NCBI GenBank assembly: GCA_025353235.1
Contig: JANXQZ010001030.1
Coordinates: 1 to 5,700 of the forward strand
Reading direction: 5' to 3'
Origin: Bryobacterales bacterium
Lineage (GTDB): Bacteria > Acidobacteriota > Terriglobia > Bryobacterales > Bryobacteraceae
Length of the DNA: 5,700 nt
Both the position numbers and the translations under genes were made by a program. The notes beneath the pieces were generated by a model that saw nothing but the letters and a program-made list of their open reading frames with translations, was not told the DNA's origin and did no database searches. Shown here one piece after another: positions 1-5,700 of the stretch; position 1 is the first letter of the stretch; every line of letters starts with the position of its first letter.

Positions 1-1
1 C

Positions 2-697
2 AGTCAATCCTGGCTGCAAGCCGCCTTCCGTGAAAATGCCCAAAAATCCACCGGACCCAAAACCGAGGAAGGTAAACGCCGCTCCTCCCTCAACGGCATC
101 CGCCACGGACTCACCGGTCAAGTCATCGTCCTCCCTACAGAAGACCTCGCCGAATTCGAACGCTTCGCAAACACCTTCTGGCATGACTACAAGCCCCAAG
201 GCGCACTCGAATCCCAACTCGTCCAAATGGTCTCCGACATCGCCTGGCGCATCAATCACGCCTCAGCAGTCGAAAAAGTGCGCATCTCGCTCACCATTGA
301 CGACGAGCGCGAAAGCGTCGATACCGACTGCACCCCGGCCCACAACGCCTTCGTCGAAGCCCGGAACTACGAAAAGAATTCGGAAACCATCAAGAACATC
401 AGCCTGTACGAGACCCGCCTTGCAAACCGTTTCAACAAGGCCGTCAAACAACTCCACGAAGTCCAAGCCGAGCGCCGCGTCCTCGAAGCGGAAGAAATAG
501 AAAAGGCCGCTGCTCTCTTTGAGATGGAAGAGGAGGCCGCCGCAGCCGCACCCGGCAGGCGTTTCACCTACACGCCAGCCGACGATGGCTTCGCTTTTTC
601 AGTAGCTAAAATCAAACTCCACACCCGACTCCGTGACCGTCTTGTCATTGCCCGCCGCTGCCAAATCACTCGTCAAAGAGGCGCAATGGCGGCCTGA
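2..697 (+). CDS. Hypothetical protein with STGPKTxEGK motif, 5' partial
   Basis: An open frame runs from the window edge to TGA at 695-697, giving 231 residues with no in-frame start before the ATG at 227. The start therefore lies upstream of the window. Near its beginning is ENAQKSTGPKTEEGKRRSSLNGIRHGL (in part residues 11-36). This is the signature of a hypothetical family that I know from memory to occur in many copies in Acidobacteriota and some Planctomycetes; its function is unknown. Residues about 65-95 read as an amphipathic helix. Residues about 136-180 are rich in E, K, A and R and look like a coiled coil, followed by an alanine run (about 179-183). There is no signal peptide or membrane segment in the visible part. 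Codon use is unlike the genes downstream: codons ending in C or A dominate and Gln is nearly always CAA. Starting at ATG 227 would discard the motif, so I reject that start. The reading frame is secure; the function is not known. Confidence 0.8.
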   Translation, partial: SQSWLQAAFRENAQKSTGPKTEEGKRRSSLNGIRHGLTGQVIVLPTEDLAEFERFANTFWHDYKPQGALESQLVQMVSDIAWRINHASAVEKVRISLTIDDERESVDTDCTPAHNAFVEARNYEKNSETIKNISLYETRLANRFNKAVKQLHEVQAERRVLEAEEIEKAAALFEMEEEAAAAAPGRRFTYTPADDGFAFSVAKIKLHTRLRDRLVIARRCQITRQRGAMAA

Positions 698-807
698 ACC
701 GCGTCGGACAGCTACCCTGAAGCTTTATGGCCCTTTCCTCCGGTCGCGTGGGCCAGCAAGTCGCCAGCCCTCTCTGCACCGTGATCGACGACGGCATGCG
801 ACTGATA

Positions 808-1385
808 TGTTTGGGATACGCTGTAGGAGTGGCACTTCCCAGGCGAGCCCGAACGTTCACCCCGCAAGAGTACTTAAGTCTGGAGCGAAACGCCGAATAC
901 AAGAGCGAGTACGTCAACGGCGAGATCTTCGCTATGGCTGGAGCCAGTCCGGCCCACAACCGAATTTGCATGAATTTATGGGTCCTCCTGGGGCTGCAAC
1001 TGAGGGGAGGTGCCTGCGAGGTCTTCGGCAGTGATCTACGGGTTGCCGTAGACTCCACTGTCATGTACACGTACCCCGACGCCGTAATTGTTTGCGGCGA
1101 GTCGGTGTTTAGCGATGCCGATAATTTGCTGAACGCGCGCGTCCTTTTCGAGGTGCTTTCCCCATCCACCGCTGCGTATGATCGAGGCGACAAGTTCGAT
1201 CTATATCGAAAAATCTCATCGCTGACGGATTATGTTCTTATCGCGCAGGACCAACCGGTGGTGGAGCATTGGTGGCTGGATGCTGGCGGCGGGTGGGTCA
1301 GCCGGAAGTACGCGGGGCTGAATGACCAAGTTCAGCTGGATTCCATTGGCTGCACTATCAAGCTAGCGGAGGTGTATGAGCGGCT
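808..1385 (+). repeat. Tandem duplication unit 1 (578 bp)
   Basis: This is the first of two head-to-tail units with a constant offset of 578 bp, from TGTTTGGGATACGCTGTAGG at 808 to the GAGCG near 1382. No net insertion or deletion separates the units. Similarity begins sharply at 808, where the upstream bases differ from those before 1386. Positions 808-944 match unit 2 with only six substitutions, all silent in the Uma2 frame; beyond that the match is markedly weaker. Because 578 is not a multiple of three, the two genes lie in different frames of the window. Confidence 0.9.
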
Positions 1386-1404
1386 TGTTTGGGATACGCT
1401 GTAG
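829..1404 (+). CDS. Uma2 family (DUF820) putative endonuclease, tandem copy 1
   Basis: A protein of 191 residues with the layout of the Uma2/DUF820 family, which adopts a PD-(D/E)XK restriction-endonuclease-like fold. No substrate is established for the family. Visible landmarks are FTPQEYLSLE (10-19), SEYVNGEIFAMAGAS (26-40), YPD with D84, FEVLSPST with E108 (107-114), and K122 in DRGDKFD. D84, E108 and K122 are the likely metal and catalytic residues. The usual YVLIAQD and VEHW strands follow, so the core is intact and full length. The start is uncertain: GTG 829 gives the usual family N-terminus, but TTG 811, ATG 796 and ATG 727 are in frame too. None has a well-placed ribosome binding site; a GGAG abuts GTG 829. 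The last five residues (VWDTL) and the stop are encoded by the repeated leader of the next gene. It is the upstream member of a 578-bp tandem duplication. Confidence 0.85.
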   Translation: MALPRRARTFTPQEYLSLERNAEYKSEYVNGEIFAMAGASPAHNRICMNLWVLLGLQLRGGACEVFGSDLRVAVDSTVMYTYPDAVIVCGESVFSDADNLLNARVLFEVLSPSTAAYDRGDKFDLYRKISSLTDYVLIAQDQPVVEHWWLDAGGGWVSRKYAGLNDQVQLDSIGCTIKLAEVYERLVWDTL

Positions 1405-1963
1405 GAGTGGCACTTCCGCGGCGAGCCCGAACGTTCACCCCGCAAGAGTATTTGAGTCTGGAGCGAAACGCCGAATATAAGAGTGAGTACGTCAACGGCG
1501 AGATCTTCGCTATGGCTGGAGCTTCTAGGGCTCACAACAGGATCTCTACAAATCTGATAGGCCTGCTAGGGAATCAGTTACGGGGGACTGCCTGCGAAGT
1601 TTTCGGCAGCGATATGCGCGTCGCCGTAGACCCCGCGAGCATGTACACGTATCCGGATGCCACCGTTGTTTGTGGCGATCTCGCCGACGGCAATGCTGAC
1701 AATCTGTTGACAGCGCGCGTCATCTTCGAGGTGCTTTCCCCTTCCACTGCTGCGTATGATCGGGGCGAGAAATTCGATCATTATCAACATATGTCAGCTC
1801 TAACCGACTACATTCTCGTCGCACAGGACGAAGCGATCATCGAGCATTGGTCGGTGGATGCTGGCGGCACGTGGTCCAATGTAACGTATGTCGGGCTGAA
1901 TGCAGAGGTCCGGTTGGATGCGATCGGCTGCACACTGCGCTTAGCGGACGTGTATGAGCGACT
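1386..1963 (+). repeat. Tandem duplication unit 2 (578 bp)
   Basis: This is the second unit, directly adjoining the first. Its opening (1386-1404) serves as the 3' end of the first Uma2 gene, coding VWDTL and the stop, and also as the leader of the second Uma2 gene. Recognisable similarity ends at about 1960, within the TGTATGAGCG shared with 1373-1382. No flanking inverted repeats or transposase were seen, so a simple unequal-recombination duplication is more likely than a mobile element. Confidence 0.88.
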
Positions 1964-1976
1964 AAGCCTGTCTTGA
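1407..1976 (+). CDS. Uma2 family (DUF820) putative endonuclease, tandem copy 2
   Basis: A protein of 189 residues that aligns with the upstream copy without a single gap. It retains SEYVNGEIFAMAGAS (26-40), YPD (D84), FEVLSPST (E108) and K122 in DRGEKFD, so both copies should be catalytically competent if the family's assumed nuclease active site is correct. Residues 1-40 are identical to copy 1. From residue 41 to VYERL at 186 about 48 of 146 positions differ. The chosen start GTG 1407 lies two bases after the stop of copy 1 (TAGGAGTG), which suggests translational coupling. TTG 1389, overlapping copy 1 by 16 bp, is an alternative because the same TTG is present in the repeated leader. A GGAGG at 1368-1372 lies too far upstream for GTG 1407. 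The C-terminus reads VYERLSLS, differing from copy 1, whose tail comes from the leader. The role is unknown; the family is often expanded in genomes as solitary or paired genes. Confidence 0.85.
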   Translation: MALPRRARTFTPQEYLSLERNAEYKSEYVNGEIFAMAGASRAHNRISTNLIGLLGNQLRGTACEVFGSDMRVAVDPASMYTYPDATVVCGDLADGNADNLLTARVIFEVLSPSTAAYDRGEKFDHYQHMSALTDYILVAQDEAIIEHWSVDAGGTWSNVTYVGLNAEVRLDAIGCTLRLADVYERLSLS

Positions 1977-1987
1977 TACCGCGGCGA

Positions 1988-2536
1988 ATGAGATACTACT
2001 TATCGAAAGCCGTTCCCCCTTTCACGCGCGTGCTCCTGATTGAAAGCGGCAGTCGGCAACTCCTCGAAGATTTGCTGGACGGCCTTTACGACGTGTACCC
2101 CAACATGCAAGCCGATCTCTTGACCTGTTACGCCGGTACCCCAGCCAAGTATAGAATCGACCGAGGCGCAGTCTATCGAGTCGGCGAGTATCCCGATCCC
2201 GCCTCGCGCAAACGCCTCTACGCGGAGCTGGCCAACAACCGCTACAGCGTGGCCGGAATTGTCTGTTCGGCCGAGCCGATCATGACCAAGTGGAAGTGGA
2301 TGCTGGCCGCTCGGCTCCCCGCCAAAGTTTTCGTCCTGAACGAAAACGGCGATTACTTCTGGCTGGATCGCGGACACTGGACCACCATCCGCCACTTCCT
2401 TCTGTTCCGCGCCGGGCTCTCGGGCGCGGGTGCCGTCCGCACCGCGATACGTCTCATTCTGTTTCCTGTAAGCCTGCTGTACCTGATACTATTTGCAGCT
2501 ACCGTTCACCTTCGGAGAAAATTACGCACTCTATGA
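1988..2536 (+). CDS. Conserved-looking hypothetical protein with C-terminal membrane segment
   Basis: A protein of 182 residues that I cannot assign to a characterised family. ATG 1988 lies 11 nt after the second Uma2 stop; the upstream in-frame TTG 1973 overlaps that stop and is less likely. The N-terminal third begins with a hydrophobic strand, RVLLIESGSRQLLEDLL (14-30), as in the first beta-alpha unit of a Rossmann-like domain. A second unit is ADLLTCYAG (42-50) and a third is YSVAGIVCS (86-94). Then comes PIMTKWKWMLAARLPAKVFVLNENGDYFWL (in part 98-125). Residues about 154-174 (IRLILFPVSLLYLILFAA) form a probable membrane helix followed by a basic tail RRKLR, suggesting a cytosolic domain anchored at the membrane. 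The strand pattern is faintly like the N-terminal half of a GT9 heptosyltransferase, but no donor-binding half exists. Its stop overlaps the start of the quinone reductase gene (ATGA), so it is probably cotranscribed with it. Confidence 0.75.
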   Translation: MRYYLSKAVPPFTRVLLIESGSRQLLEDLLDGLYDVYPNMQADLLTCYAGTPAKYRIDRGAVYRVGEYPDPASRKRLYAELANNRYSVAGIVCSAEPIMTKWKWMLAARLPAKVFVLNENGDYFWLDRGHWTTIRHFLLFRAGLSGAGAVRTAIRLILFPVSLLYLILFAATVHLRRKLRTL

Positions 2537-3483
2537 AAGCCGTATTCGTTGAGACCCCCGGCGGTCCGGAAAACTTGAAGTACGCCGATGTGCCTAAGCC
2601 TGCGCTGGCTCCCGGCCATGCCCTCGTGAAGCTTGCCGCCAGCGGCGTGAACTTCATCGACATCTACTTTCGCACTGGCCTGTACAAGGCTGACCCGCCC
2701 GTTGTTCTCGGCAACGAGGGTGCCGGAATCGTGGAGGCCGTCGCATCCGATGTTACCGAGGTAAAGCCGGGCGACCGCGTCGCTTATGCGATGGCCAGAG
2801 GATCCTACGCGGAGTACGCGCTGGTCCCGGCCTGGCAACTGGTGAAGCTTCCCGACGCCGTGGAGTTCAAGACCGCGGCAGCCGCGATGCTTCAAGGCAT
2901 GACCGCGCACTATCTGACGCACTCCACCTTCTCATTGCGGGCTGGGCACTCGTGCCTAATTCATTCGGCGGCAGGCGGAGTTGGTTTGCTCCTGGTGCAA
3001 ATGGCCAAGATGCTTGGCGCGCATGTGATTGGAACGGTCGGGGATGAAGCGAAAGCAGCGAAAGCGAAGGCCGCTGGAGCCGATCAGGTGATCATCTACA
3101 CTCAGGAGGATTTCGCTCCCAAGGCGCAGGGAATGCACGTGGTGTATGACTCGATAGGAAAGGCTACTTTTTTGAAGAGCCTGGATTGCCTGCGTCCCCG
3201 CGGCATGATGGTTACGTTCGGCAATTCCAGTGGAGCGGTTCCCGATTTCGCGCCACTGATGCTTTCCACCAAGGGATCGCTTTTTCTCACAAGACCAACT
3301 CTTGCCGCTTATACTGCCACGAAGGAAGAGCTGCAATGGCGCGCGAGCGATGTGCTCGGCTGGATCGCCGATGGCAAGTTGAAGCTGCACATCCACAAAG
3401 CGTATCGGCTGGCGCAGGCTGCGCAAGCGCATCAAGATCTGGAAGGGCGCAAGACTACGGGAAAACTTTTGTTGATCCCGTGA
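2533..3483 (+). CDS. qor: NADPH:quinone reductase, zinc-free MDR family
   Basis: A 316-residue member of the medium-chain dehydrogenase/reductase superfamily, quinone oxidoreductase (zeta-crystallin/QOR) branch, which transfers electrons from NADPH to quinones in the cytosol. The GroES-like N-terminal domain shows GVNFIDIYFRTGLY (38-51), LGNEGAGIVEAV (59-70) and PGDRVAY (79-85). The nucleotide-binding Rossmann domain has AAGGVG (146-151) with LGAHVIGTVG (161-170). The QOR-specific VVYDSIG (203-209) and MMVTFGNSSGAV (225-236) are present, as are TRP (253-255) and a C-terminal LLLIP like that of E. coli Qor. Catalytic zinc ligands are absent, as expected for this branch. ATG 2533 is chosen because it begins the canonical MKAVFVETPGGPE; the frame stays open further upstream, but that part codes for no family sequence. 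It overlaps the preceding stop by 4 nt and the next start by 4 nt (GTGA). The segment after QEDF (about 191-202) is roughly six residues shorter than in E. coli Qor. Confidence 0.92.
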   Translation: MKAVFVETPGGPENLKYADVPKPALAPGHALVKLAASGVNFIDIYFRTGLYKADPPVVLGNEGAGIVEAVASDVTEVKPGDRVAYAMARGSYAEYALVPAWQLVKLPDAVEFKTAAAAMLQGMTAHYLTHSTFSLRAGHSCLIHSAAGGVGLLLVQMAKMLGAHVIGTVGDEAKAAKAKAAGADQVIIYTQEDFAPKAQGMHVVYDSIGKATFLKSLDCLRPRGMMVTFGNSSGAVPDFAPLMLSTKGSLFLTRPTLAAYTATKEELQWRASDVLGWIADGKLKLHIHKAYRLAQAAQAHQDLEGRKTTGKLLLIP

Positions 3484-4532
3484 TTCAGATCGACTACAAG
3501 GGACACAAGATCGACGCGCTGCTGATCTCATCGCCCGCCAACGTGCGCTACCTGACGGGTTTCACGGGCAGCAACGGCTTGGTTCTCCTGACTCCGGATT
3601 CGATGAAGCTGATCACCGATCCCCGCTATGGAGTGCAGTCGCGCCAGGAAGTGAAACAGGCCAAAGTGTTGGTGGCTAAGAGGCCGCTATGGGAAGCAGT
3701 CGTCTCTACCATCAAGCGCAAGAAGCTCAGGCGCGTGGGATTTGAGCAGGAGCGCCTCACCTTCGGCGAGCACAAGGAAATCAACGAGGCACTCCCGCTC
3801 GGCCATTACCTCAAGCCCATCGGGCCGGTGATCGACACCTTGCGCATGGTAAAGACCGCCGACGAGATCGCTCGCATCCGCCAATCCGTCAATACGAATT
3901 CCGATGCGTTCGCCGCCGTGCTGAAGGGCATCCGAGAAGGGACTTCTGAATCCGACATCGCGGCCGATCTCGATTACCAGATGCGGCGGCATGGCGCGGA
4001 TGGGACCGCGTTCGAGACGATCGTCGCCTGCGGCGATCGGACGGCGCTCCCGCATGCGCGGCCAACGCATCAAAAGCTGGGCGCGAATGAATTACTATTG
4101 ATAGATATGGGCGCGTCGCGGGACGGGTACATGAGCGATATGACCCGCATGCTGTTCCTGGGCAAGCCCAGCCAAAAGATTCGTTCGATGTATGCGCGCG
4201 TGCTTGACTCGCAGTTGGCGGCCATAGCTGCCGTCCGTCACGGCGCGAGCACCCGTCAGATCGACCTGCGGGCTCGGGAAGTTTTGAAGGCCGCAGGTTT
4301 GGACAAAGCCTTCGTCCATTCCACCGGGCATGGCCTGGGGCTGGAGATTCACGAAGCGCCGAAGATAGGCAAGAAGGACAGTACCCGGCTGAAGGCCGGC
4401 ATGGTGATTACAATCGAGCCCGGCGCGTACGTGGAAGGCCTGGGCGGCATGCGCGTGGAAGACACCGTGCTGGTAACGCAAACCGGGTGCGAAGTGCTGA
4501 CACCCACATCCAAGGAGTTAATACTTCTCTAG
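3480..4532 (+). CDS. pepP: Xaa-Pro aminopeptidase / M24B-family metallopeptidase
   Basis: A 350-residue peptidase of family M24B, a two-metal cytosolic enzyme class that removes N-terminal residues preceding proline or cleaves Xaa-Pro dipeptides. Residues 1-120 form the creatinase-like N-terminal domain, including the family hallmark [13 protein letters not shown] (21-33) and LITDPRY (44-50). The pita-bread catalytic domain follows. Its five metal ligands are all visible: D209 (LIDMG), D220 (SDMTR), H284 (STGHGLG), E313 (IEPGAY) and E327 (RVEDTV). Supporting histidines H192 (in LPHARPT) and H291 are present; the usual PHG is PHA here. The length matches the short PepQ/YqhT-like aminopeptidases of about 350-360 residues, not E. 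coli PepP of about 440. GTG 3480 is selected because it gives the normal N-terminus and overlaps the qor stop as GTGA. The gene runs directly into accB through TAGTG. Aminopeptidase P or prolidase-like specificity cannot be decided from sequence. Confidence 0.92.
   Translation: MIQIDYKGHKIDALLISSPANVRYLTGFTGSNGLVLLTPDSMKLITDPRYGVQSRQEVKQAKVLVAKRPLWEAVVSTIKRKKLRRVGFEQERLTFGEHKEINEALPLGHYLKPIGPVIDTLRMVKTADEIARIRQSVNTNSDAFAAVLKGIREGTSESDIAADLDYQMRRHGADGTAFETIVACGDRTALPHARPTHQKLGANELLLIDMGASRDGYMSDMTRMLFLGKPSQKIRSMYARVLDSQLAAIAAVRHGASTRQIDLRAREVLKAAGLDKAFVHSTGHGLGLEIHEAPKIGKKDSTRLKAGMVITIEPGAYVEGLGGMRVEDTVLVTQTGCEVLTPTSKELILL
4512..4517 (+). promoter_or_regulatory. Possible ribosome binding site for accB
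   Basis: AAGGAG lies within the last codons of the peptidase gene. It is the best Shine-Dalgarno match near the accB start, but it is 14 nt from GTG 4532, longer than the usual 5-9 nt. No closer start codon exists in the accB frame, so either the spacing is tolerated or accB is translated by coupling with the peptidase gene. Confidence 0.4.
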
Positions 4533-4996
4533 TGTCCAACGAAGACATCAAGGACTTAGTGCAGATTTTTATCGAGAGCAACGTGGCGGAGATGGAGGTG
4601 AAGCGGGGAGAGAACAGCATTCGCCTGCGCCGCAGCTTTGGACAGGCCCCGACTGCCGAGTTCGTTCTTCCGCAGATGATGCCTCAGCAGGCGCCTGCGG
4701 TGATCAGCTCCGCACCAGCTCCGCCTGCGGCCATCCCCATCCCATCGGCAGCACCGGATCTTCTGGTCAAGTCCCCCATTGTGGGCACCTATTACGACTC
4801 TCCTAAACCCGGCGACGCGCCCTTTGTAAAAGTCGGCGATCCAGTGGAGCCCGGCCATGTGCTCTGCATCATCGAGTCTATGAAATTGATGAACGAGATC
4901 GAGTGCGAAGTGGCTGGAACGGTAGCGGGCAAGCTGATGGAAAACGGCCGGCCGGTGGAATACGGGGAAGCCCTGTTCGCCATCCGGCCCCGTTAG
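4532..4996 (+). CDS. accB: Biotin carboxyl carrier protein of acetyl-CoA carboxylase
   Basis: A 154-residue AccB, the carrier subunit that swings biotin between biotin carboxylase (AccC) and carboxyltransferase (AccA-AccD) in the first committed step of fatty acid synthesis. The N-terminal part [20 protein letters not shown] (4-23) and IRLRR (30-34) is typical of AccB. A Pro/Ala-rich flexible linker spans about 47-75. The biotinyl domain begins at about residue 78 with [21 protein letters not shown], which includes the AccB-specific 'thumb' (about 87-97). Biotin is expected on K118 in [10 protein letters not shown], where the common motif reads EAMK. GTG 4532 is chosen because it shares its G with the peptidase stop (TAGTG) and yields the expected MSNEDIKDL start. 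The upstream extension of the frame to 4487 codes within the peptidase gene and is spurious. accC begins 16 nt after the stop. Confidence 0.95.
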   Translation: MSNEDIKDLVQIFIESNVAEMEVKRGENSIRLRRSFGQAPTAEFVLPQMMPQQAPAVISSAPAPPAAIPIPSAAPDLLVKSPIVGTYYDSPKPGDAPFVKVGDPVEPGHVLCIIESMKLMNEIECEVAGTVAGKLMENGRPVEYGEALFAIRPR

Positions 4997-5012
4997 GTCA
5001 CGCGCTAACAAC

Positions 5013-5700
5013 ATGTTTCAGAAAATCCTGATCGCCAATCGTGGCGAGATCGCCGTGCGCGTAATCTGCGCTTGCAAGGACCTCGGCATTCGCACGGTGG
5101 CCGTATATTCGGAAGCCGACCGGAATAGTTTGCACGCCCGTTTTGCCGACGAAGCGATCTGCATCGGGCCGGCCAAGAGCGCGCGAAGCTACCTCGACAT
5201 TCCTTCGGTGATCAGCGCAGCCGAGATAACGAACGTCGACGCCATTCATCCCGGATACGGCTTCCTGAGCGAGAACGCCGACTTCGCGGAGGTCTGCGAA
5301 ACTTCGGGCATTACTTTCATTGGACCGAAGCCCGAAGTGATGCGGGAGATGGGCTTGAAGCAACGGGCGCGGACTTCCATGAAAGAGTCGGGCGTGCCTG
5401 TTCTTCCCGGGTCTAACGGCATTCTGAAGCATGCGGAGGAAGCGCTCGAGGTAGCTGAACAGATCGGGTATCCCGTGATGTTGAAGGCCTCGGCAGGCGG
5501 TGGCGGACGCGGTATGCGGATCGTAAGAGAGTCGCACGAACTGGCTCATCTTCTGGCGCAGGCGCAAGCGGAAGCGGCAGCGGCGTTTTCTTCGTCCGAC
5601 GTGTACATGGAAAAGTTGGTGGAGTCGCCGCGCCACATCGAGTTTCAAGTAATCGCCGATTTGCATGGCAATGTGGAGGTTCTGGGCGAGCGCGAATGCT
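5013..5700 (+). CDS. accC: Biotin carboxylase subunit of acetyl-CoA carboxylase, 3' partial
   Basis: The frame is open from ATG 5013 to the window end, giving 229 complete codons, about half of the usual 450-residue AccC. This cytosolic ATP-grasp enzyme carboxylates the biotin on AccB using bicarbonate and ATP. The N-terminal biotin carboxylase domain starts with [19 protein letters not shown] (4-22) and contains [16 protein letters not shown] (78-93) and FIGPKPEVM (102-110). The ATP-grasp portion shows the ATP-contacting lysines K116 and K158 (YPVMLKAS), the glycine-rich loop GGGGRGM (162-168), and the substrate-site segment [15 protein letters not shown] (199-213) with E200, K201, H208 and E210 conserved. 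The usual MGDK before K116 reads MGLK here. The start follows the accB stop by 16 nt; only a poor TAGGT about 14 nt upstream could act as a ribosome binding site. A long reverse-strand frame over the same bases is a shadow. Identity is secure; AccC rather than a pyruvate or propionyl-CoA carboxylase subunit is inferred from the adjacent accB. Confidence 0.95.
   Translation, partial: MFQKILIANRGEIAVRVICACKDLGIRTVAVYSEADRNSLHARFADEAICIGPAKSARSYLDIPSVISAAEITNVDAIHPGYGFLSENADFAEVCETSGITFIGPKPEVMREMGLKQRARTSMKESGVPVLPGSNGILKHAEEALEVAEQIGYPVMLKASAGGGGRGMRIVRESHELAHLLAQAQAEAAAAFSSSDVYMEKLVESPRHIEFQVIADLHGNVEVLGEREC

Noticed and set aside
30..500. Overlapping forward open frame of 156 codons rich in Ser, Thr, Pro and Lys
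   Set aside because: It is an out-of-frame reading of the STGPKT hypothetical gene; low complexity comes from its C-rich codons.
727..828. N-terminal extension of Uma2 copy 1 from ATG 727
   Set aside because: The extra 34 residues are not family-like, most of the stretch is missing from the duplicated unit, and no good ribosome binding site supports it. It cannot be fully excluded.
633..1034. Possible frameshifted C-terminus of the opening gene
   Set aside because: The frame starts in the last part of the hypothetical gene and runs into Uma2 antiphase sequence. I could not recall a family C-terminus matching it, so a frameshift is not supported.
666..1193. Reverse-strand open frame of 175 codons
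   Set aside because: It overlaps the well-supported Uma2 copy 1 in antisense; its Ser/Arg-rich product resembles no family.
808..1976. Toxin-antitoxin or restriction system made of the two Uma2 genes
   Set aside because: The two products are paralogues, not a toxin and a distinct antidote, and no methyltransferase, specificity subunit or small DNA-binding partner is adjacent.
2290..2532. Upstream extension of the quinone reductase frame
   Set aside because: It overlaps the hypothetical gene in another frame and is Arg/Pro-rich without QOR similarity; MKAVFVETPGG at 2533 is the canonical start.
3186..3479. Upstream extension of the peptidase frame
   Set aside because: It lies within the qor coding region out of frame; the M24B N-terminus begins just after GTG 3480.
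4998..5666. Long reverse-strand open frame of 222 codons
   Set aside because: It lies entirely opposite accC, whose forward translation shows every biotin carboxylase motif; the reverse product has no recognisable domain and is a high-GC shadow.

Overview
The window looks like chromosomal DNA from an Acidobacteriota member, perhaps of the Solibacter/Bryobacter group. This is an inference from three things: moderately high GC, a STGPKT-type hypothetical protein of a kind common in that phylum, and paired Uma2-family genes. No rRNA or marker gene is present to prove it. All genes I can support lie on the + strand. I see no tRNA, rRNA, CRISPR array, insertion sequence or convincing intrinsic terminator.

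Left part (1-1976), accessory: the window opens inside a hypothetical gene (2-697) whose codon use differs from the rest. After about 130 bp without a convincing gene come two Uma2-family (DUF820, PD-(D/E)XK-like) genes in direct tandem. They form a head-to-tail duplication with a constant 578-bp offset and no net indel. The first 137 bp of the two units are almost identical, and all six differences are silent. The remainder has fallen to about two-thirds protein identity. The last five codons and stop of copy 1 are the repeated leader of copy 2.

Right part (1988-5700), tightly packed and housekeeping-like: an unrecognised 182-aa protein with a C-terminal membrane segment, a zinc-free NADPH:quinone reductase (Qor type), an M24B Xaa-Pro peptidase, accB (biotin carboxyl carrier protein) and accC (biotin carboxylase, cut by the window end). 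Junctions are 4-nt overlap (ATGA), 4-nt overlap (GTGA), 1-nt overlap (TAGTG) and a 16-nt gap, so this is very probably one transcription unit with translational coupling. AccB and AccC together supply the biotin-dependent half-reaction of acetyl-CoA carboxylase, the first committed step of fatty acid synthesis. A peptidase gene just before accB-accC is familiar from other bacteria, but the efp gene often found between them is absent here.

The least expected items are the patchwork Uma2 duplication, the uncharacterised membrane-anchored protein that opens the acc-containing cluster, and a non-consensus residue in the usually invariant MGDK segment of AccC. I found no clear evidence of an undescribed multi-gene system.
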